In this document: piece by piece, positions 15,193 to 23,948 of the stretch
Numbering within the stretch: the first letter of the stretch is position 1
How the letters are laid out: each line of letters starts with the position of its first letter
Source: an uncultured Anaerococcus sp.
Lineage (GTDB): Bacteria; Bacillota; Clostridia; Tissierellales; Peptoniphilaceae
DNA length: 53,816 nucleotides
NCBI GenBank assembly: GCA_900551095.1
Contig: URUJ01000009.1
Span: 1-53,816 of the forward strand
Reading direction: 5' to 3'
Program-made: the position numbers and the translations under genes
The notes under the pieces: generated by a model
Told to the model about the DNA's origin: nothing
What the model saw: only the letters and a program-made list of their open reading frames with translations
Database searches by the model: none

Positions 15193-16839
15193 CTATGCTT
15201 TAATGATTGCAGCTGTAAGTTTTGGTATTACTTGCTTTTTACGTGATAAAACTCCTTCTGCGTTTATGGTGCCGTTAGGTGTTAATTCTCCAAATTCTTC
15301 TTGAATGTCATCATAATATTCACCTACAACTAATAGTTCTGACCTTTGGTTAAAGATATCTGTAAGAACAAGGACAAAGGTATCTTCGCCTCTTTCCTTG
15401 ATTTTAGCTGTCATTTGATCTTTTAATTCATCCATGATTGGCACAAGCTCTTCTGGATTCATTGTGAAAACTTGGCCTACTCTGACATTGGCTTCACCAA
15501 TAGTAAAGGTCTTGATATCACCTTCTATTAAATCTTTAGCGGATTTTCCCTTAAGAGAAGTACCTGCCCTAAACATCTTGTCGGCAAATTCTTCTGGATT
15601 AATTCCTGCAATCTTACTCATCCTATCAAGAATTCTTTTGTCTGTAGATGTTGTGGTTGGTGATCTAAATAAAAGTGTATCTGAAATAATTGCCGCACAA
15701 AGTATACCAGCGATTTCCTTTGATGGCCTAATACCTGATTCTAGATACATTTCACTTATAATTGTAGCTGTTGAGCCAACAGGTTCTGCTCTGAAAAATA
15801 CTGGAGAAGTGGTAAGGATATTTGCTACCCTATGATGGTCGATAATTTCAACAATCTCAGCTTCTTCTATATCATCTATGGATTGGTTTCTCTCGTTGTG
15901 GTCAACAAGGATGAGTTTTTTCTTGTTTGATGAAATAAGATGGTATCTAGAAATTGAGCCTACAACTTTTTTTGTAGCGTCAACTACTGGATATGACCTA
16001 AACCTTGATTTGGCCATGGCTTCTCTTACCACATCTAGAGTATCATCGGTCTTAAAGTAAATCAAATTGTCAGTTGTCATAACTTGGCTAACAGGAATTG
16101 TAAGTGGAAGTAGCCTTGAAGTCATAAAGGAGTTATATTCTGTAGAAATAACTGTAACCTTATTTTCCTTGGCAAGGTCAATCATATCTTCGCCGAGACT
16201 TGCCCCATTTGTTAGGATAAGAAGAGATATTTTTTGTCTTAATAGATAGTCATAATAATCAGTCCTGTTGCCTGCTATAACTATATCTCCTTCACAAAAT
16301 ACATCCTCCAGATCTTCTTCTTCTCCACCCATGGCAAATACAGTCATCTTTCCAGGAAAAGTTGCTTCACTGTCTGCTAGATAAATAATTTTACCTGCCA
16401 AAACGTCAATGATATTGTCTATAGATGTATTAGCTCTTCCCAAAATTTTATCGTCCCAAACGTCCATATAAGACTTAGTAATATTAGAAAGTGAAGCTAT
16501 ACCAACAATTTCTCCGTCATTATCTACAACTGATAGAGAATTTGTAGCTCCTTTTTGGAAGGTATCCCATGCCTTTCTAATTGGAATTGAAGGATCAATT
16601 ATGTTTCCTTTATCGTAGGATAAGTCTCCTACTGTAAGCTTCATTGTTTCCTTGATTTCAGGAGCTTTTACCCCAAAATAGTCAAGGACAAAGCGGCTTT
16701 CTTGGGAAAGTTTTCCAAGTCTTATTGGAATAGCATCATATTCACCAAGTCTGTTTTTTAAATCAGCATAGGCAATAGCTGACATAACTGAGTCTGTGTC
16801 TGGCTTTTTGTGTCCAGTAATGTAAACTGTTTCTCTCAT
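15193..16839 (-). CDS. ppaC: Manganese-dependent inorganic pyrophosphatase with regulatory CBS domains
   Basis: 548 aa; family II (DHH) PPases without inserts are about 310 aa. Order: DHH domain start with GHKKPDTDS (His10, Asp14, Asp16), then an inserted regulatory module (CBS about 70-125, DRTGG-like 130-240, CBS about 250-305), then DHNER, DHHRV and the DHHA2 domain with TSLKGKSAKD and the SRKKQ substrate motif near the end. It hydrolyses PPi to phosphate. CBS/DRTGG forms in clostridia are inhibited by AMP/ADP and activated by ATP or diadenosine polyphosphates. AGGGGG precedes the ATG. Probably cotranscribed with the CorC gene 14 bases upstream. Confidence 0.95.
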   Translation of the reverse strand: MRETVYITGHKKPDTDSVMSAIAYADLKNRLGEYDAIPIRLGKLSQESRFVLDYFGVKAPEIKETMKLTVGDLSYDKGNIIDPSIPIRKAWDTFQKGATNSLSVVDNDGEIVGIASLSNITKSYMDVWDDKILGRANTSIDNIIDVLAGKIIYLADSEATFPGKMTVFAMGGEEEDLEDVFCEGDIVIAGNRTDYYDYLLRQKISLLILTNGASLGEDMIDLAKENKVTVISTEYNSFMTSRLLPLTIPVSQVMTTDNLIYFKTDDTLDVVREAMAKSRFRSYPVVDATKKVVGSISRYHLISSNKKKLILVDHNERNQSIDDIEEAEIVEIIDHHRVANILTTSPVFFRAEPVGSTATIISEMYLESGIRPSKEIAGILCAAIISDTLLFRSPTTTSTDKRILDRMSKIAGINPEEFADKMFRAGTSLKGKSAKDLIEGDIKTFTIGEANVRVGQVFTMNPEELVPIMDELKDQMTAKIKERGEDTFVLVLTDIFNQRSELLVVGEYYDDIQEEFGELTPNGTINAEGVLSRKKQVIPKLTAAIIKA

Positions 16840-16853
16840 TTTTTCCCCCTTTT

Positions 16854-18101
16854 TTAAGAAAATTCTACCTTTAGCATCTCAAGTTTATACCTATCTATTT
16901 GTAAAACTGACATTTTGATACCTGAAACTTCTATAGCGTCTCCCAGTTTTGGAATCCTACCTAGATTATCAATCAAGTATCCTCCTATAGAATCATTTTT
17001 TATCTGTTCTATGTCAGTATCAAAGTAATCATTGAAATCATTTATGTGGATAGAAGGATTTACTAAATATTCCTTATCATTAATCTTTAAAATAGTTTCA
17101 AGATGTGTATCGTACTCATCTTCTATCTCACCAACTAACTCTTCTACTATATCTTCTATTGTTACAATACCACTTGTGCCGCCGTATTCGTCTATAACTA
17201 TTGCAAGGGATACATTTTCGCCCCTCATTGATTTAAAGAGGTCGAAGATATGCATATTATCATAAACATAAAAGGCAGGTCTTACCATTTCTTCTATATT
17301 TAAATCTTTATCCTCTGCAATAAAAGCCACTATATCCTTCATATGGAGAATCCCTATTATGTTATCAATAGACTTGCCATAAACAGGAATCCTAGAATGT
17401 TTGCAGTTTTTAAGGAAATCCTTAAGCTCTTTATCTTCCATATCAACAGCAATAGCTTCCATATTAGTCCTAGCTGTCATAATATCTTCCACATCAGAAT
17501 CCCCAAATTCAAAAACATTGTTAATTATTTCAGATTCCTGATCGTTTATAACTCCCTGTTCCTCTGAAACATCCACAATAGTCTTTAGGTCTTCTTCTGT
17601 CACCAAATCTCCCTTTTGCGAATTTTCTCCAATGATAATTTTTGTCAAAAAATTAGTAATTGCTTGGAGAAAAAATGACAAGGGCTTTAAAATAAAATCA
17701 AAAAATTTAATTGGTTTGGCAACCTTTAGTGCAAGCTTCTCTGAAGAAGAGGTAGCGATGTTTTTGGGTGTCACTTCTCCAAAAATCAAAATAGTCAAAG
17801 TAAGGATAATAGTTGAAACTACAGCACCAGATGAACCCAATAGGTCTGTAAAAAATATTGTAGCTATAGTAGTAGTAACTATATTTACTATATTATTTCC
17901 AATCAAAATAGTGGTTAAAACCTTACCAATATCATCAGTAAGTCTTCTAACAAGTGAAGAATTTTCAACTCCATTTTCTTCCATTTGCCTAATTTTAAAA
18001 ACATTTAACGATGTTAGTGCAGTTTCTGATGAGGAAAAAAATGCACTTCCCATCACTCCTAATATAATCAATATAAGTTCAATCCAATTCGTCTGACTCA
18101 T
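16854..18101 (-). CDS. CNNM/HlyC-CorC family transporter
   Basis: 415 aa. N-terminal CNNM (DUF21) domain with three to four membrane helices to about 190 (SSSETALTSLNVFKIRQMEE, GEVTPKNIA), a CBS pair about 200-325 (RTNMEAIAVDMEDKELKD, HSRIPVYGKSIDNIIGILHMKD, VVIDEYGGTSGIVTIEDIVEE), and a C-terminal CorC_HlyC domain. The family takes part in Mg2+ (and Co2+) efflux; hemolysin naming is historical. Mg2+ is the cofactor of pyrophosphatases, and the gene sits 14 bases upstream of ppaC, which suggests a shared metal/PPi theme. AAGGAAGGAA precedes the ATG. Confidence 0.9.
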   Translation of the reverse strand: MSQTNWIELILIILGVMGSAFFSSSETALTSLNVFKIRQMEENGVENSSLVRRLTDDIGKVLTTILIGNNIVNIVTTTIATIFFTDLLGSSGAVVSTIILTLTILIFGEVTPKNIATSSSEKLALKVAKPIKFFDFILKPLSFFLQAITNFLTKIIIGENSQKGDLVTEEDLKTIVDVSEEQGVINDQESEIINNVFEFGDSDVEDIMTARTNMEAIAVDMEDKELKDFLKNCKHSRIPVYGKSIDNIIGILHMKDIVAFIAEDKDLNIEEMVRPAFYVYDNMHIFDLFKSMRGENVSLAIVIDEYGGTSGIVTIEDIVEELVGEIEDEYDTHLETILKINDKEYLVNPSIHINDFNDYFDTDIEQIKNDSIGGYLIDNLGRIPKLGDAIEVSGIKMSVLQIDRYKLEMLKVEFS

Positions 18102-18241
18102 TATTATTCCTTCCTTGTCATTATAAAAAATCTTAGTCTTATACCTATTATAGCGATTTTTAAGTTAAAAATAAAGGTTTTTAATGATAAATTCAAATAT
18201 AAATATATAATAACAGTGTATCATAAAAAAAGGAGGCAAAT

Positions 18242-19546
18242 ATGGCAGAAGTTTCGTTTTTTGAAAAAACTTTCAAGCTAAATAAACATGGTACTAATGT
18301 TAAGACAGAAATAATGGCTGGTATAACAACCTTTATGACAATGAGTTATATCCTTGCAGTAAATCCATCCATCTTAAGTGAAGCGGGAATGGATTATGGA
18401 GCAGTTTTCTCAGCTACAATCATAGCAAGTGTAATAGCCATGGTCCTAATGGGCTTTTATGCTAATCTACCTTTCGGTCTTTCTGCTGGTATGGGGCTTA
18501 ATGCTTTCTTCACCTATACAGTAGTCGGTCAGATGGGCAAAAGTTGGCAATTCGCCCTCACCGCAGTATTTTTAGAAGGAATTATTTTTATTTTACTATC
18601 CTTTGTGGGAGTCAGAGAGGCGATATTTAACTCAATACCAACTACCCTAAAGAAGGCAGTTTCTGTTGGTATAGGCTTATTTATAGCAGAAATCGGTCTA
18701 TTAAATGCAAACATCATCGTAAAGGCAGAGCCAGCTCTTGCCCTAGGTAATCTAAAAAGTCTTGAAGCCCTAGTATTTTTCTTTGCTCTAGTAGTTATGA
18801 TTGTACTTACAGCTAGAGGAGTAAAAGGAGCCCTACTTTGGGGAATCTTGGTTTCAACCATCCTATCCTTAATCCTTGGTGTAACACATTTACCAGAGAC
18901 AAATATCGTAAGTCTACCACCATCTATAAAACCTATAGCATTTAAATTGGACTTTTCTAATATTTTCTCATTAGAAATGTTTTCGGTATTATTCTCATTT
19001 TTATTTGTAGATATTTTTGATACCCTAGGAACACTAACAGGTGTTGCAACCAAGGCAAAAATGCTAGATGAAAATGGCAACCTACCAGAAGCAAGCAAGG
19101 CTTTAATGAGTGACGCGGTTGGTACAACTGTTGGAGCACTTCTAGGAACATCTACAATTACAACCTTCGTAGAAAGCTCTTCAGGAGTTGCAGAAGGCGG
19201 AAGAACAGGACTTACAGCCCTTGCAACAGCAGGATGTTTTGTAATTGCAGCATTCTTCTTCCCAGTATTTTCAATAATACCAACAGCTGCTACATCAGCA
19301 GCCCTAGTAACAGTTGGATTATTTATGCTATCAACTGTTGCAGAAATTGACTTTAAAGATATTACAGAAGCCTTCCCAGCCTTCATGACAATCCTAATGA
19401 TGCCACTAGCTTACTCAATAGCAGAAGGTATAGCCTTTGGAATTATGTCATTTGCAGCAATAAAATTATTAACAGGTAAAGGCAAAGAAGTAAGCTGGGT
19501 AATTTACGTATTAGCACTAATATTTTTAATTAGATATATTATTTAA
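18242..19546 (+). CDS. NCS2/AzgA family purine permease
   Basis: 434 aa, 12 or more membrane segments. AzgA-type signatures: TEIMAGITTFMTMSYILAVNP, GLSAGMGLNAFFTYTV, DIFDTLGTLTGVATKA and GTSTITTFVESSSGVAEGGRTGLTA. This branch imports adenine, guanine or hypoxanthine by proton symport (PbuG/PbuO in Bacillus). AGGAGG precedes the ATG with an ideal gap. No purine riboswitch is visible in the 140-base leader. xpt lies 20 kb away, so the two salvage genes are not linked. Confidence 0.92.
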   Translation: MAEVSFFEKTFKLNKHGTNVKTEIMAGITTFMTMSYILAVNPSILSEAGMDYGAVFSATIIASVIAMVLMGFYANLPFGLSAGMGLNAFFTYTVVGQMGKSWQFALTAVFLEGIIFILLSFVGVREAIFNSIPTTLKKAVSVGIGLFIAEIGLLNANIIVKAEPALALGNLKSLEALVFFFALVVMIVLTARGVKGALLWGILVSTILSLILGVTHLPETNIVSLPPSIKPIAFKLDFSNIFSLEMFSVLFSFLFVDIFDTLGTLTGVATKAKMLDENGNLPEASKALMSDAVGTTVGALLGTSTITTFVESSSGVAEGGRTGLTALATAGCFVIAAFFFPVFSIIPTAATSAALVTVGLFMLSTVAEIDFKDITEAFPAFMTILMMPLAYSIAEGIAFGIMSFAAIKLLTGKGKEVSWVIYVLALIFLIRYII

Positions 19547-19557
19547 TAAAAAATTAC

Positions 19558-19586
19558 TTGACAAAGTGATAATGTTGTAATATGAT
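19558..19586 (+). promoter_or_regulatory. Promoter of the trpP T-box leader
   Basis: TTGACA (19558-19563), 17 bases, TATGAT (19581-19586), just past the end of the purine permease gene. Confidence 0.85.
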
Positions 19587-19592
19587 AAAGCT

Positions 19593-19850
19593 AACATAAA
19601 TCATGGATAGAAGTAGTAGCAAAATATTAAACCAACAGAAAGTTAATGGTTGATGAGAATTGCAAGGTAAGATTTTTTGTGAATGGATCTATCGGATCAA
19701 AGGCGAAAAAAAAGTAGCCGGCGGGTGGTTCTCACCTTACAGGGATAGGATATGTAAGTATCTAAAGAGGTCTATTTATGATAGACAAATAAGGATGGCA
19801 CCGTGGGCACTAGCTCGCTCCTAATATTATAGGAGCGGGCTTTTTTTATT
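19593..19850 (+). promoter_or_regulatory. T-box riboswitch, tryptophan (UGG) specifier
   Basis: Leader with Stem I (AGTAGTA...), a specifier loop GAA-TGG-A whose codon UGG is at 19684-19686, the T-box core AAGGATGGCACCGTGG (19791-19806) and a terminator GCTCGCTCCT...AGGAGCGGGC plus seven T (19813-19847). Uncharged tRNA-Trp should stabilise the antiterminator and switch on trpP. Confidence 0.92.
19813..19848 (+). terminator. T-box regulated terminator
   Basis: Ten-base stem with one G-U pair, 8-base loop and a T7 run, overlapping the antiterminator sequence of the T-box. Confidence 0.9.
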
Positions 19851-19875
19851 ACAAAGCCAAAAGAAAGGAAAAAAA

Positions 19876-20385
19876 ATGCAAACAAACACAATACAAATCA
19901 GAAACTTAACAATTTCAGCAATCTTTATGGCCCTAGGACTCGTCCTTCATTTGATGGTGCCAGGAGTATTTTTTGGAGTAAAACCAGACTTCTTACTCTC
20001 AATGATGTTTATTTCCCTTATGATAGTTGATGATTCTAAAGAAGCGCTACTAATAGGAGTCGCAGGTGGGATTATGAGTGCCCTTACAACAGGTTTTCCA
20101 GGAGGCCAAATTCCAAACTTCATAGAAAAAATTATTACAAGTCTAGCTGTTTTTTATATGATAAAAACCATGAATAAAAACTTCTCCATCCCAAAGATAA
20201 TCCTAATCTTTGCCCTAGGAACAATGATTTCTGGAACAATGTTTCTAACAATAGCTCTTACAATGACCAAGCAACTAAACCTCTTTATCCCATCCTACCC
20301 AGCAGTACTTGTAGCCATGGCAATAAACGCCACCCTCGGAGTATTCTTATACCACGCTACTTCTAGGATGAACCTTGTAAAATAA
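19876..20385 (+). CDS. trpP: Tryptophan transporter TrpP
   Basis: 169 aa, about five membrane helices. Matches the TrpP (YhaG) pattern: an opening LTISAIFMALGLVLHLMVPG, then GVKPDFLLSMMFI, ALTTGFPGGQIPN and a hydrophobic end. It imports tryptophan. AAAGGAAAAAAA precedes the ATG. The T-box with a UGG specifier directly upstream independently supports tryptophan as the substrate: synthesis should rise when tRNA-Trp is uncharged. Confidence 0.92.
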   Translation: MQTNTIQIRNLTISAIFMALGLVLHLMVPGVFFGVKPDFLLSMMFISLMIVDDSKEALLIGVAGGIMSALTTGFPGGQIPNFIEKIITSLAVFYMIKTMNKNFSIPKIILIFALGTMISGTMFLTIALTMTKQLNLFIPSYPAVLVAMAINATLGVFLYHATSRMNLVK

Positions 20386-20392
20386 GTAAAAA

Positions 20393-20446
20393 TACAAAAA
20401 AACCGCTAAAACTAAGCAAAAATTCTTAGCTAAGCGGTTTTCATTT
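20393..20446. terminator. Bidirectional terminator trpP / opp operon
   Basis: AAACCGCT...CTAAG pairs with CTTAG..AAGCGGTTT; A- and T-rich on both sides, serving trpP (+) and the convergent ABC operon (-). Confidence 0.8.
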
Positions 20447-21222
20447 TAAATCTTTATTGACTTAAATAATTCTTTTGTATAATCATCCCTATCTGGGCTT
20501 GCCATATCTTTTGTTTCAAATAGGTCTACAAGTTTGCCGTTGTAGAGGACTCCTATCCTGTCGCATAAATATGCTATCACGTTTAGGTCGTGGGAGATAA
20601 AAAGACAGGTGAAGTTGTGGGTTTTTTGAAGTTTTTTGATGAGGTTTAGGATTTGCGCTTGGATTGATACGTCAAGGGCTGATACACCTTCATCTATAAT
20701 CAAAAATTCTGGTTCAATTATAAGGGCGCACGCTATGGCTATCCTTTGTTTTTGTCCGCCTGATAAGTTTGGTGGATAATAATCAAGGACGTCAGTTTCC
20801 ATCTCGATTTCTTCTAGAATTTCTTTTATCTTCCTATCTCTTTCTTCTTCGGTATAAACATCGTGGATATTTAATATTTCTCTTATTGAAAAACCTATAG
20901 TCTTTTTTGGATTTAGGGCCTGGTAGGGATTTTGAAAAACTACCTGGAGCTTTTTCCTATAGGCTAAAAGTTCTTCCTTGGTAAATGTTGTAATATCCTT
21001 ATCTTCAAAATATATTTTGCCACTTGTTTCCTTTATAAGTCTTAATATTATATTTGATAGGGTAGTTTTACCAGATCCACTTTCGCCAACAAGACCAAAG
21101 ATTTCACCCCTTTTTATATCAAAACTTACCTCATCTAGAGCCAAGTTATCTTTTTTTCTAAAAAGAATGGATGAATCCTTATATATTTTGCTAACATTTT
21201 CTATTCTTAAAATCTCATCCAT
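20446..21222 (-). CDS. Oligopeptide/dipeptide ABC transporter ATP-binding protein (OppF/DppF type)
   Basis: 258 aa from ATG 21222, with GGAGG 5 bases upstream; an ATG at 21234 overlaps that site. ABC motifs: Walker A GESGSGKT, Q-loop VFQNPYQALNPK, signature LSGGQKQR, Walker B FLIIDEGVSALD (Gly-Val replaces the usual Pro-Thr after DE) and H-loop ISHDL. It powers peptide import with the next gene's product. Overlaps the upstream ATPase gene by 8 bases; last gene of the operon. Opp, Dpp and nickel systems cannot be separated from sequence alone. Confidence 0.9.
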   Translation of the reverse strand: MDEILRIENVSKIYKDSSILFRKKDNLALDEVSFDIKRGEIFGLVGESGSGKTTLSNIILRLIKETSGKIYFEDKDITTFTKEELLAYRKKLQVVFQNPYQALNPKKTIGFSIREILNIHDVYTEEERDRKIKEILEEIEMETDVLDYYPPNLSGGQKQRIAIACALIIEPEFLIIDEGVSALDVSIQAQILNLIKKLQKTHNFTCLFISHDLNVIAYLCDRIGVLYNGKLVDLFETKDMASPDRDDYTKELFKSIKI

Positions 21223-22189
21223 TTTCTCCTCCATATAGGTGACAATTAACTTTGTGACCGTCTATTTCATAGCTTTCTGGAAAAGATTTTGTACAAATTT
21301 CCATAGTATGCTCACACCTGTCTGCAAATGGGCATCCATCATTTGACCTGTTTTTAAGGTCTGGAACGTGTCCATTTATATTGTAGAGAGTCTCTCCTCT
21401 TTTTTTATAATTTGGAACGGCTTTTAATAAAGCTTTGGTATATGGATGAAGAGGATTTCCTATGACGTCAGATGTTAGTCCCTTTTCTACAAGCCTACCT
21501 GCATACATTATCATGACTTTTTTACAAATCCTGTCAATTAGGTTTAGGTCGTGGCTTATAAATAAAATTGCCCCATTATAGATATGGCCCAAGTCTCTAA
21601 AAAGGTCTATAATTTGCGCTTGTACCTTGGCATCAAGGGCTGTGGTTGGCTCATCAGCTATAAGAACATTTGGGTTTGCAATTAAAGCAATGCAGATTAC
21701 TATCCTTTGTTGCATACCACCTGATAGTTCATGGGGATATTTGTTATAGAGATTTTCTACCTCTCTTAGACCAACATTTTCCATTGATTTGTAGACTATG
21801 TCCCTACGTTTTTCCTTATCAAAATCGTAGTGGATTTTTAAAACCTCTTCGATTTGATCTCCCACCTTCATTAGGGGATTTAGGGCAGAGCCTGGCTCTT
21901 GGAAAACTGTAGCGATATTTCTCGCCCTATATTTTTTCCACTCCTTATCAGATAGACCCAAGACTTCTATATCTCTTAACTTAACTGATTCTGATTTTAT
22001 AAGAGCGTTTTTTGATTGTATTCCAAGCATAGTTTGGGTAGCTACGGTCTTGCCGCAACCACTTTCACCAACAAGTCCTACAAAGTCTTTTTCAAAAAGA
22101 TTAAAAGAAATATGGTTTACTGCGTTTTTGTCGCCATTAACTGTATTAAAGGCTACTGTTAAATCATTTACTTCTAGGATTTTTTTCAT
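21215..22189 (-). CDS. Oligopeptide/dipeptide ABC transporter ATP-binding protein (OppD/DppD type)
   Basis: 324 aa. Walker A GESGCGKT (41-48), VFQEPGSALNPLMKVG, signature LSGGMQQR, Walker B LIADEPTTALD, then the oligopeptide-specific C-terminal extension NPLHPYTKALLKAVP and a cysteine set (GCPFADRCEHTMEIC ... C) that in relatives binds a 4Fe-4S cluster. It forms the second ATPase of the heterodimer with the OppF-type protein. Overlaps both neighbours (ATGA with the permease upstream), so the operon is tightly coupled. Confidence 0.92.
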   Translation of the reverse strand: MKKILEVNDLTVAFNTVNGDKNAVNHISFNLFEKDFVGLVGESGCGKTVATQTMLGIQSKNALIKSESVKLRDIEVLGLSDKEWKKYRARNIATVFQEPGSALNPLMKVGDQIEEVLKIHYDFDKEKRRDIVYKSMENVGLREVENLYNKYPHELSGGMQQRIVICIALIANPNVLIADEPTTALDAKVQAQIIDLFRDLGHIYNGAILFISHDLNLIDRICKKVMIMYAGRLVEKGLTSDVIGNPLHPYTKALLKAVPNYKKRGETLYNINGHVPDLKNRSNDGCPFADRCEHTMEICTKSFPESYEIDGHKVNCHLYGGENG

Positions 22190-23004
22190 CTTTGTGCCTT
22201 CTCTCTTAATCTTTCTGACCTGTATTTCTCACCATAAAGGGTAAAACCTAAAACTACTAAGCTTAGGCAAATACCAGTGAATAAGAAATAATGAGGTGCT
22301 TGGCTGAAATAAGCCTGGCTTTCCTTAAGCATCCTTCCCCAAGATGGGTTTGGTGGTCTTACACCTAGGCCTAAATATGAAAGGCCAGCCTCAGATAAAA
22401 TCGCCTGGGATACAGAAAGAATAATCGCTACCATAAGTTGGTTTTTAATATTTGGTAATATATGGTTAACTGCTATATAAATTGGGCTTGCTCCCTTAAC
22501 AACAGCAGATTTTACAAATTGGGAATTTTTAACTTGCAAGAATCCACTCCTTACAACCCTTGCAAAATACGGAACAGACATAATTCCTATCGCGAGGATA
22601 GTGTTAATAATTCCCGCCCCAAAAACTGTAACAAGCATCATTGCAAAAAGAATACCTGGAAAAGCCATAAGAGAGTCAATAAACCTCATTAATATTTCAT
22701 CAACAACACCACCAAAATATCCCGCACTCGCTCCAACAATTATCCCTAGAAACAAAGCTAGAGCAACTGTACCAAAGGATAAAATGAGGGCATATTTAGA
22801 CCCTTCCATAAGTCTTGATAATATATCTCTGCCCATGTTATCAGTCCCAAAAGGATGAGATAGACTTGGAGGGAGAAGTTTCATAGATGTATCAACCTTA
22901 TTTGGATCATAGGGTGTCCAAAATACTGAAACAATAAGGACAATGAAATATAGGACAATAATCGCCTTACCTATCCTAATTGAGTTTTTATTTTCTTTTA
23001 TCAT
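22186..23004 (-). CDS. Peptide ABC transporter permease (OppC/DppC type)
   Basis: 272 aa, six membrane helices. OppC-type: a short cytosolic N-terminus, first helix, an extracytoplasmic SHPFGTDNMGRDILSRLMEGSKYAL segment, the inner-membrane coupling EAA motif (VVKGASPIYIAVNHILPNI) and C-terminal LGLGVRPPNPSWGRML. Forms the channel with the OppB-type permease. Overlaps both neighbours by 4 bases. Confidence 0.92.
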   Translation of the reverse strand: MIKENKNSIRIGKAIIVLYFIVLIVSVFWTPYDPNKVDTSMKLLPPSLSHPFGTDNMGRDILSRLMEGSKYALILSFGTVALALFLGIIVGASAGYFGGVVDEILMRFIDSLMAFPGILFAMMLVTVFGAGIINTILAIGIMSVPYFARVVRSGFLQVKNSQFVKSAVVKGASPIYIAVNHILPNIKNQLMVAIILSVSQAILSEAGLSYLGLGVRPPNPSWGRMLKESQAYFSQAPHYFLFTGICLSLVVLGFTLYGEKYRSERLREKAQR

Positions 23005-23948
23005 CTGCCACCTCTAATCCTTGGATCAACGAGTCCGTAAAGTATATCTATAATTAAATTTATAAAAATAACTAAAAATGCAACTGCAAGTACTACTGAC
23101 TGAATCAGTGGAAAGTCTCTCGAGCTAATTGATGCAACTATAAGCGATCCTACCCCTGGTAGGGAAAAGACGTTCTCTACAATAAGCGAGCCACCTACTG
23201 CAGATGTTAAACACATTCCTATTACAGTGATTACTGGAATTAGTGCATTTCTTAAAACATGTTTGTAAAGAATTTCCCTCAGTTCCATTCCCTTCATCCT
23301 TGCGGTCCTGACGTAATCTTTGTTGATTTCATCAAGAAGAGCTGCCTGCATATACCTAATAATGGTCGCAATATTTGGTATTGCTATAGCAAGCGAAGGC
23401 AGGAAGAAGTTTTTAAGTTTATAGAAAAAATCTCCACCCATTACATTAAATGATAGGGTAGAAAATACTCCTAGTCTTACCGCAAAAACGTGGATTAATA
23501 AAAATGCCAACCAGAAGGATGGAATTGATATACCAAGCTGAGTCACAGCTGTGATAATAGATGCATACCACTTATCAGATTTCATTGTGATTTGTATTGA
23601 TAAAGGAATTGCTATAACAATTGATAAAATCAAAGAATAAAAAGTAAGCCACATAGTTACAGGAAGTTTCTTAAAAAAAAGCTCCCTAACTGGGATTTGA
23701 TACTTTATACTCATTCCCATATCAAGTTTAAATAGTCCTAATATCCAATTTATATATCTTTCAAAGATAGGCTTATCAAGTCCTAGCTCTTTTTCAAGAG
23801 CCAGGATTTGCTGTGGATCTGCCTCAGTTCCTAATATTATCTCAGCAGGATTTCCTCCTATTATCTGAAATACAAAAAATATTAATAGTGAGACAAAAAA
23901 CAAGGTCAAGATAAGCGAAAGTATCTTTTTTACTATAGCCTTTGACAT
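23001..23948 (-). CDS. Peptide ABC transporter permease (OppB/DppB type)
   Basis: 315 aa, six helices. OppB-type features: N-terminal helix, GGNPAEIILGTEADPQQILALEKELGLDKP extracytoplasmic domain, EAA motif (ARMKGMELREILYKHVLRNALIP) and a late NVFSLPGVGSLIVASISSRDFPLIQ. Overlaps the substrate-binding gene by one base and the next permease by four. Confidence 0.92.
   Translation of the reverse strand: MSKAIVKKILSLILTLFFVSLLIFFVFQIIGGNPAEIILGTEADPQQILALEKELGLDKPIFERYINWILGLFKLDMGMSIKYQIPVRELFFKKLPVTMWLTFYSLILSIVIAIPLSIQITMKSDKWYASIITAVTQLGISIPSFWLAFLLIHVFAVRLGVFSTLSFNVMGGDFFYKLKNFFLPSLAIAIPNIATIIRYMQAALLDEINKDYVRTARMKGMELREILYKHVLRNALIPVITVIGMCLTSAVGGSLIVENVFSLPGVGSLIVASISSRDFPLIQSVVLAVAFLVIFINLIIDILYGLVDPRIRGGR

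Noticed and set aside
18102..18241. Search for a guanine riboswitch before the NCS2 permease
   Set aside because: The 140-base gap has no aptamer core (no TATA...CC-GGG pattern of paired loops) and no terminator.
18529..19386. 285-codon open frame on the minus strand inside the purine permease gene
   Set aside because: It is antisense to a clear NCS2/AzgA gene, has no ribosome site, and its protein is low-complexity (Thr/Ala/Ile/Ser-rich) as shadows of membrane genes are.
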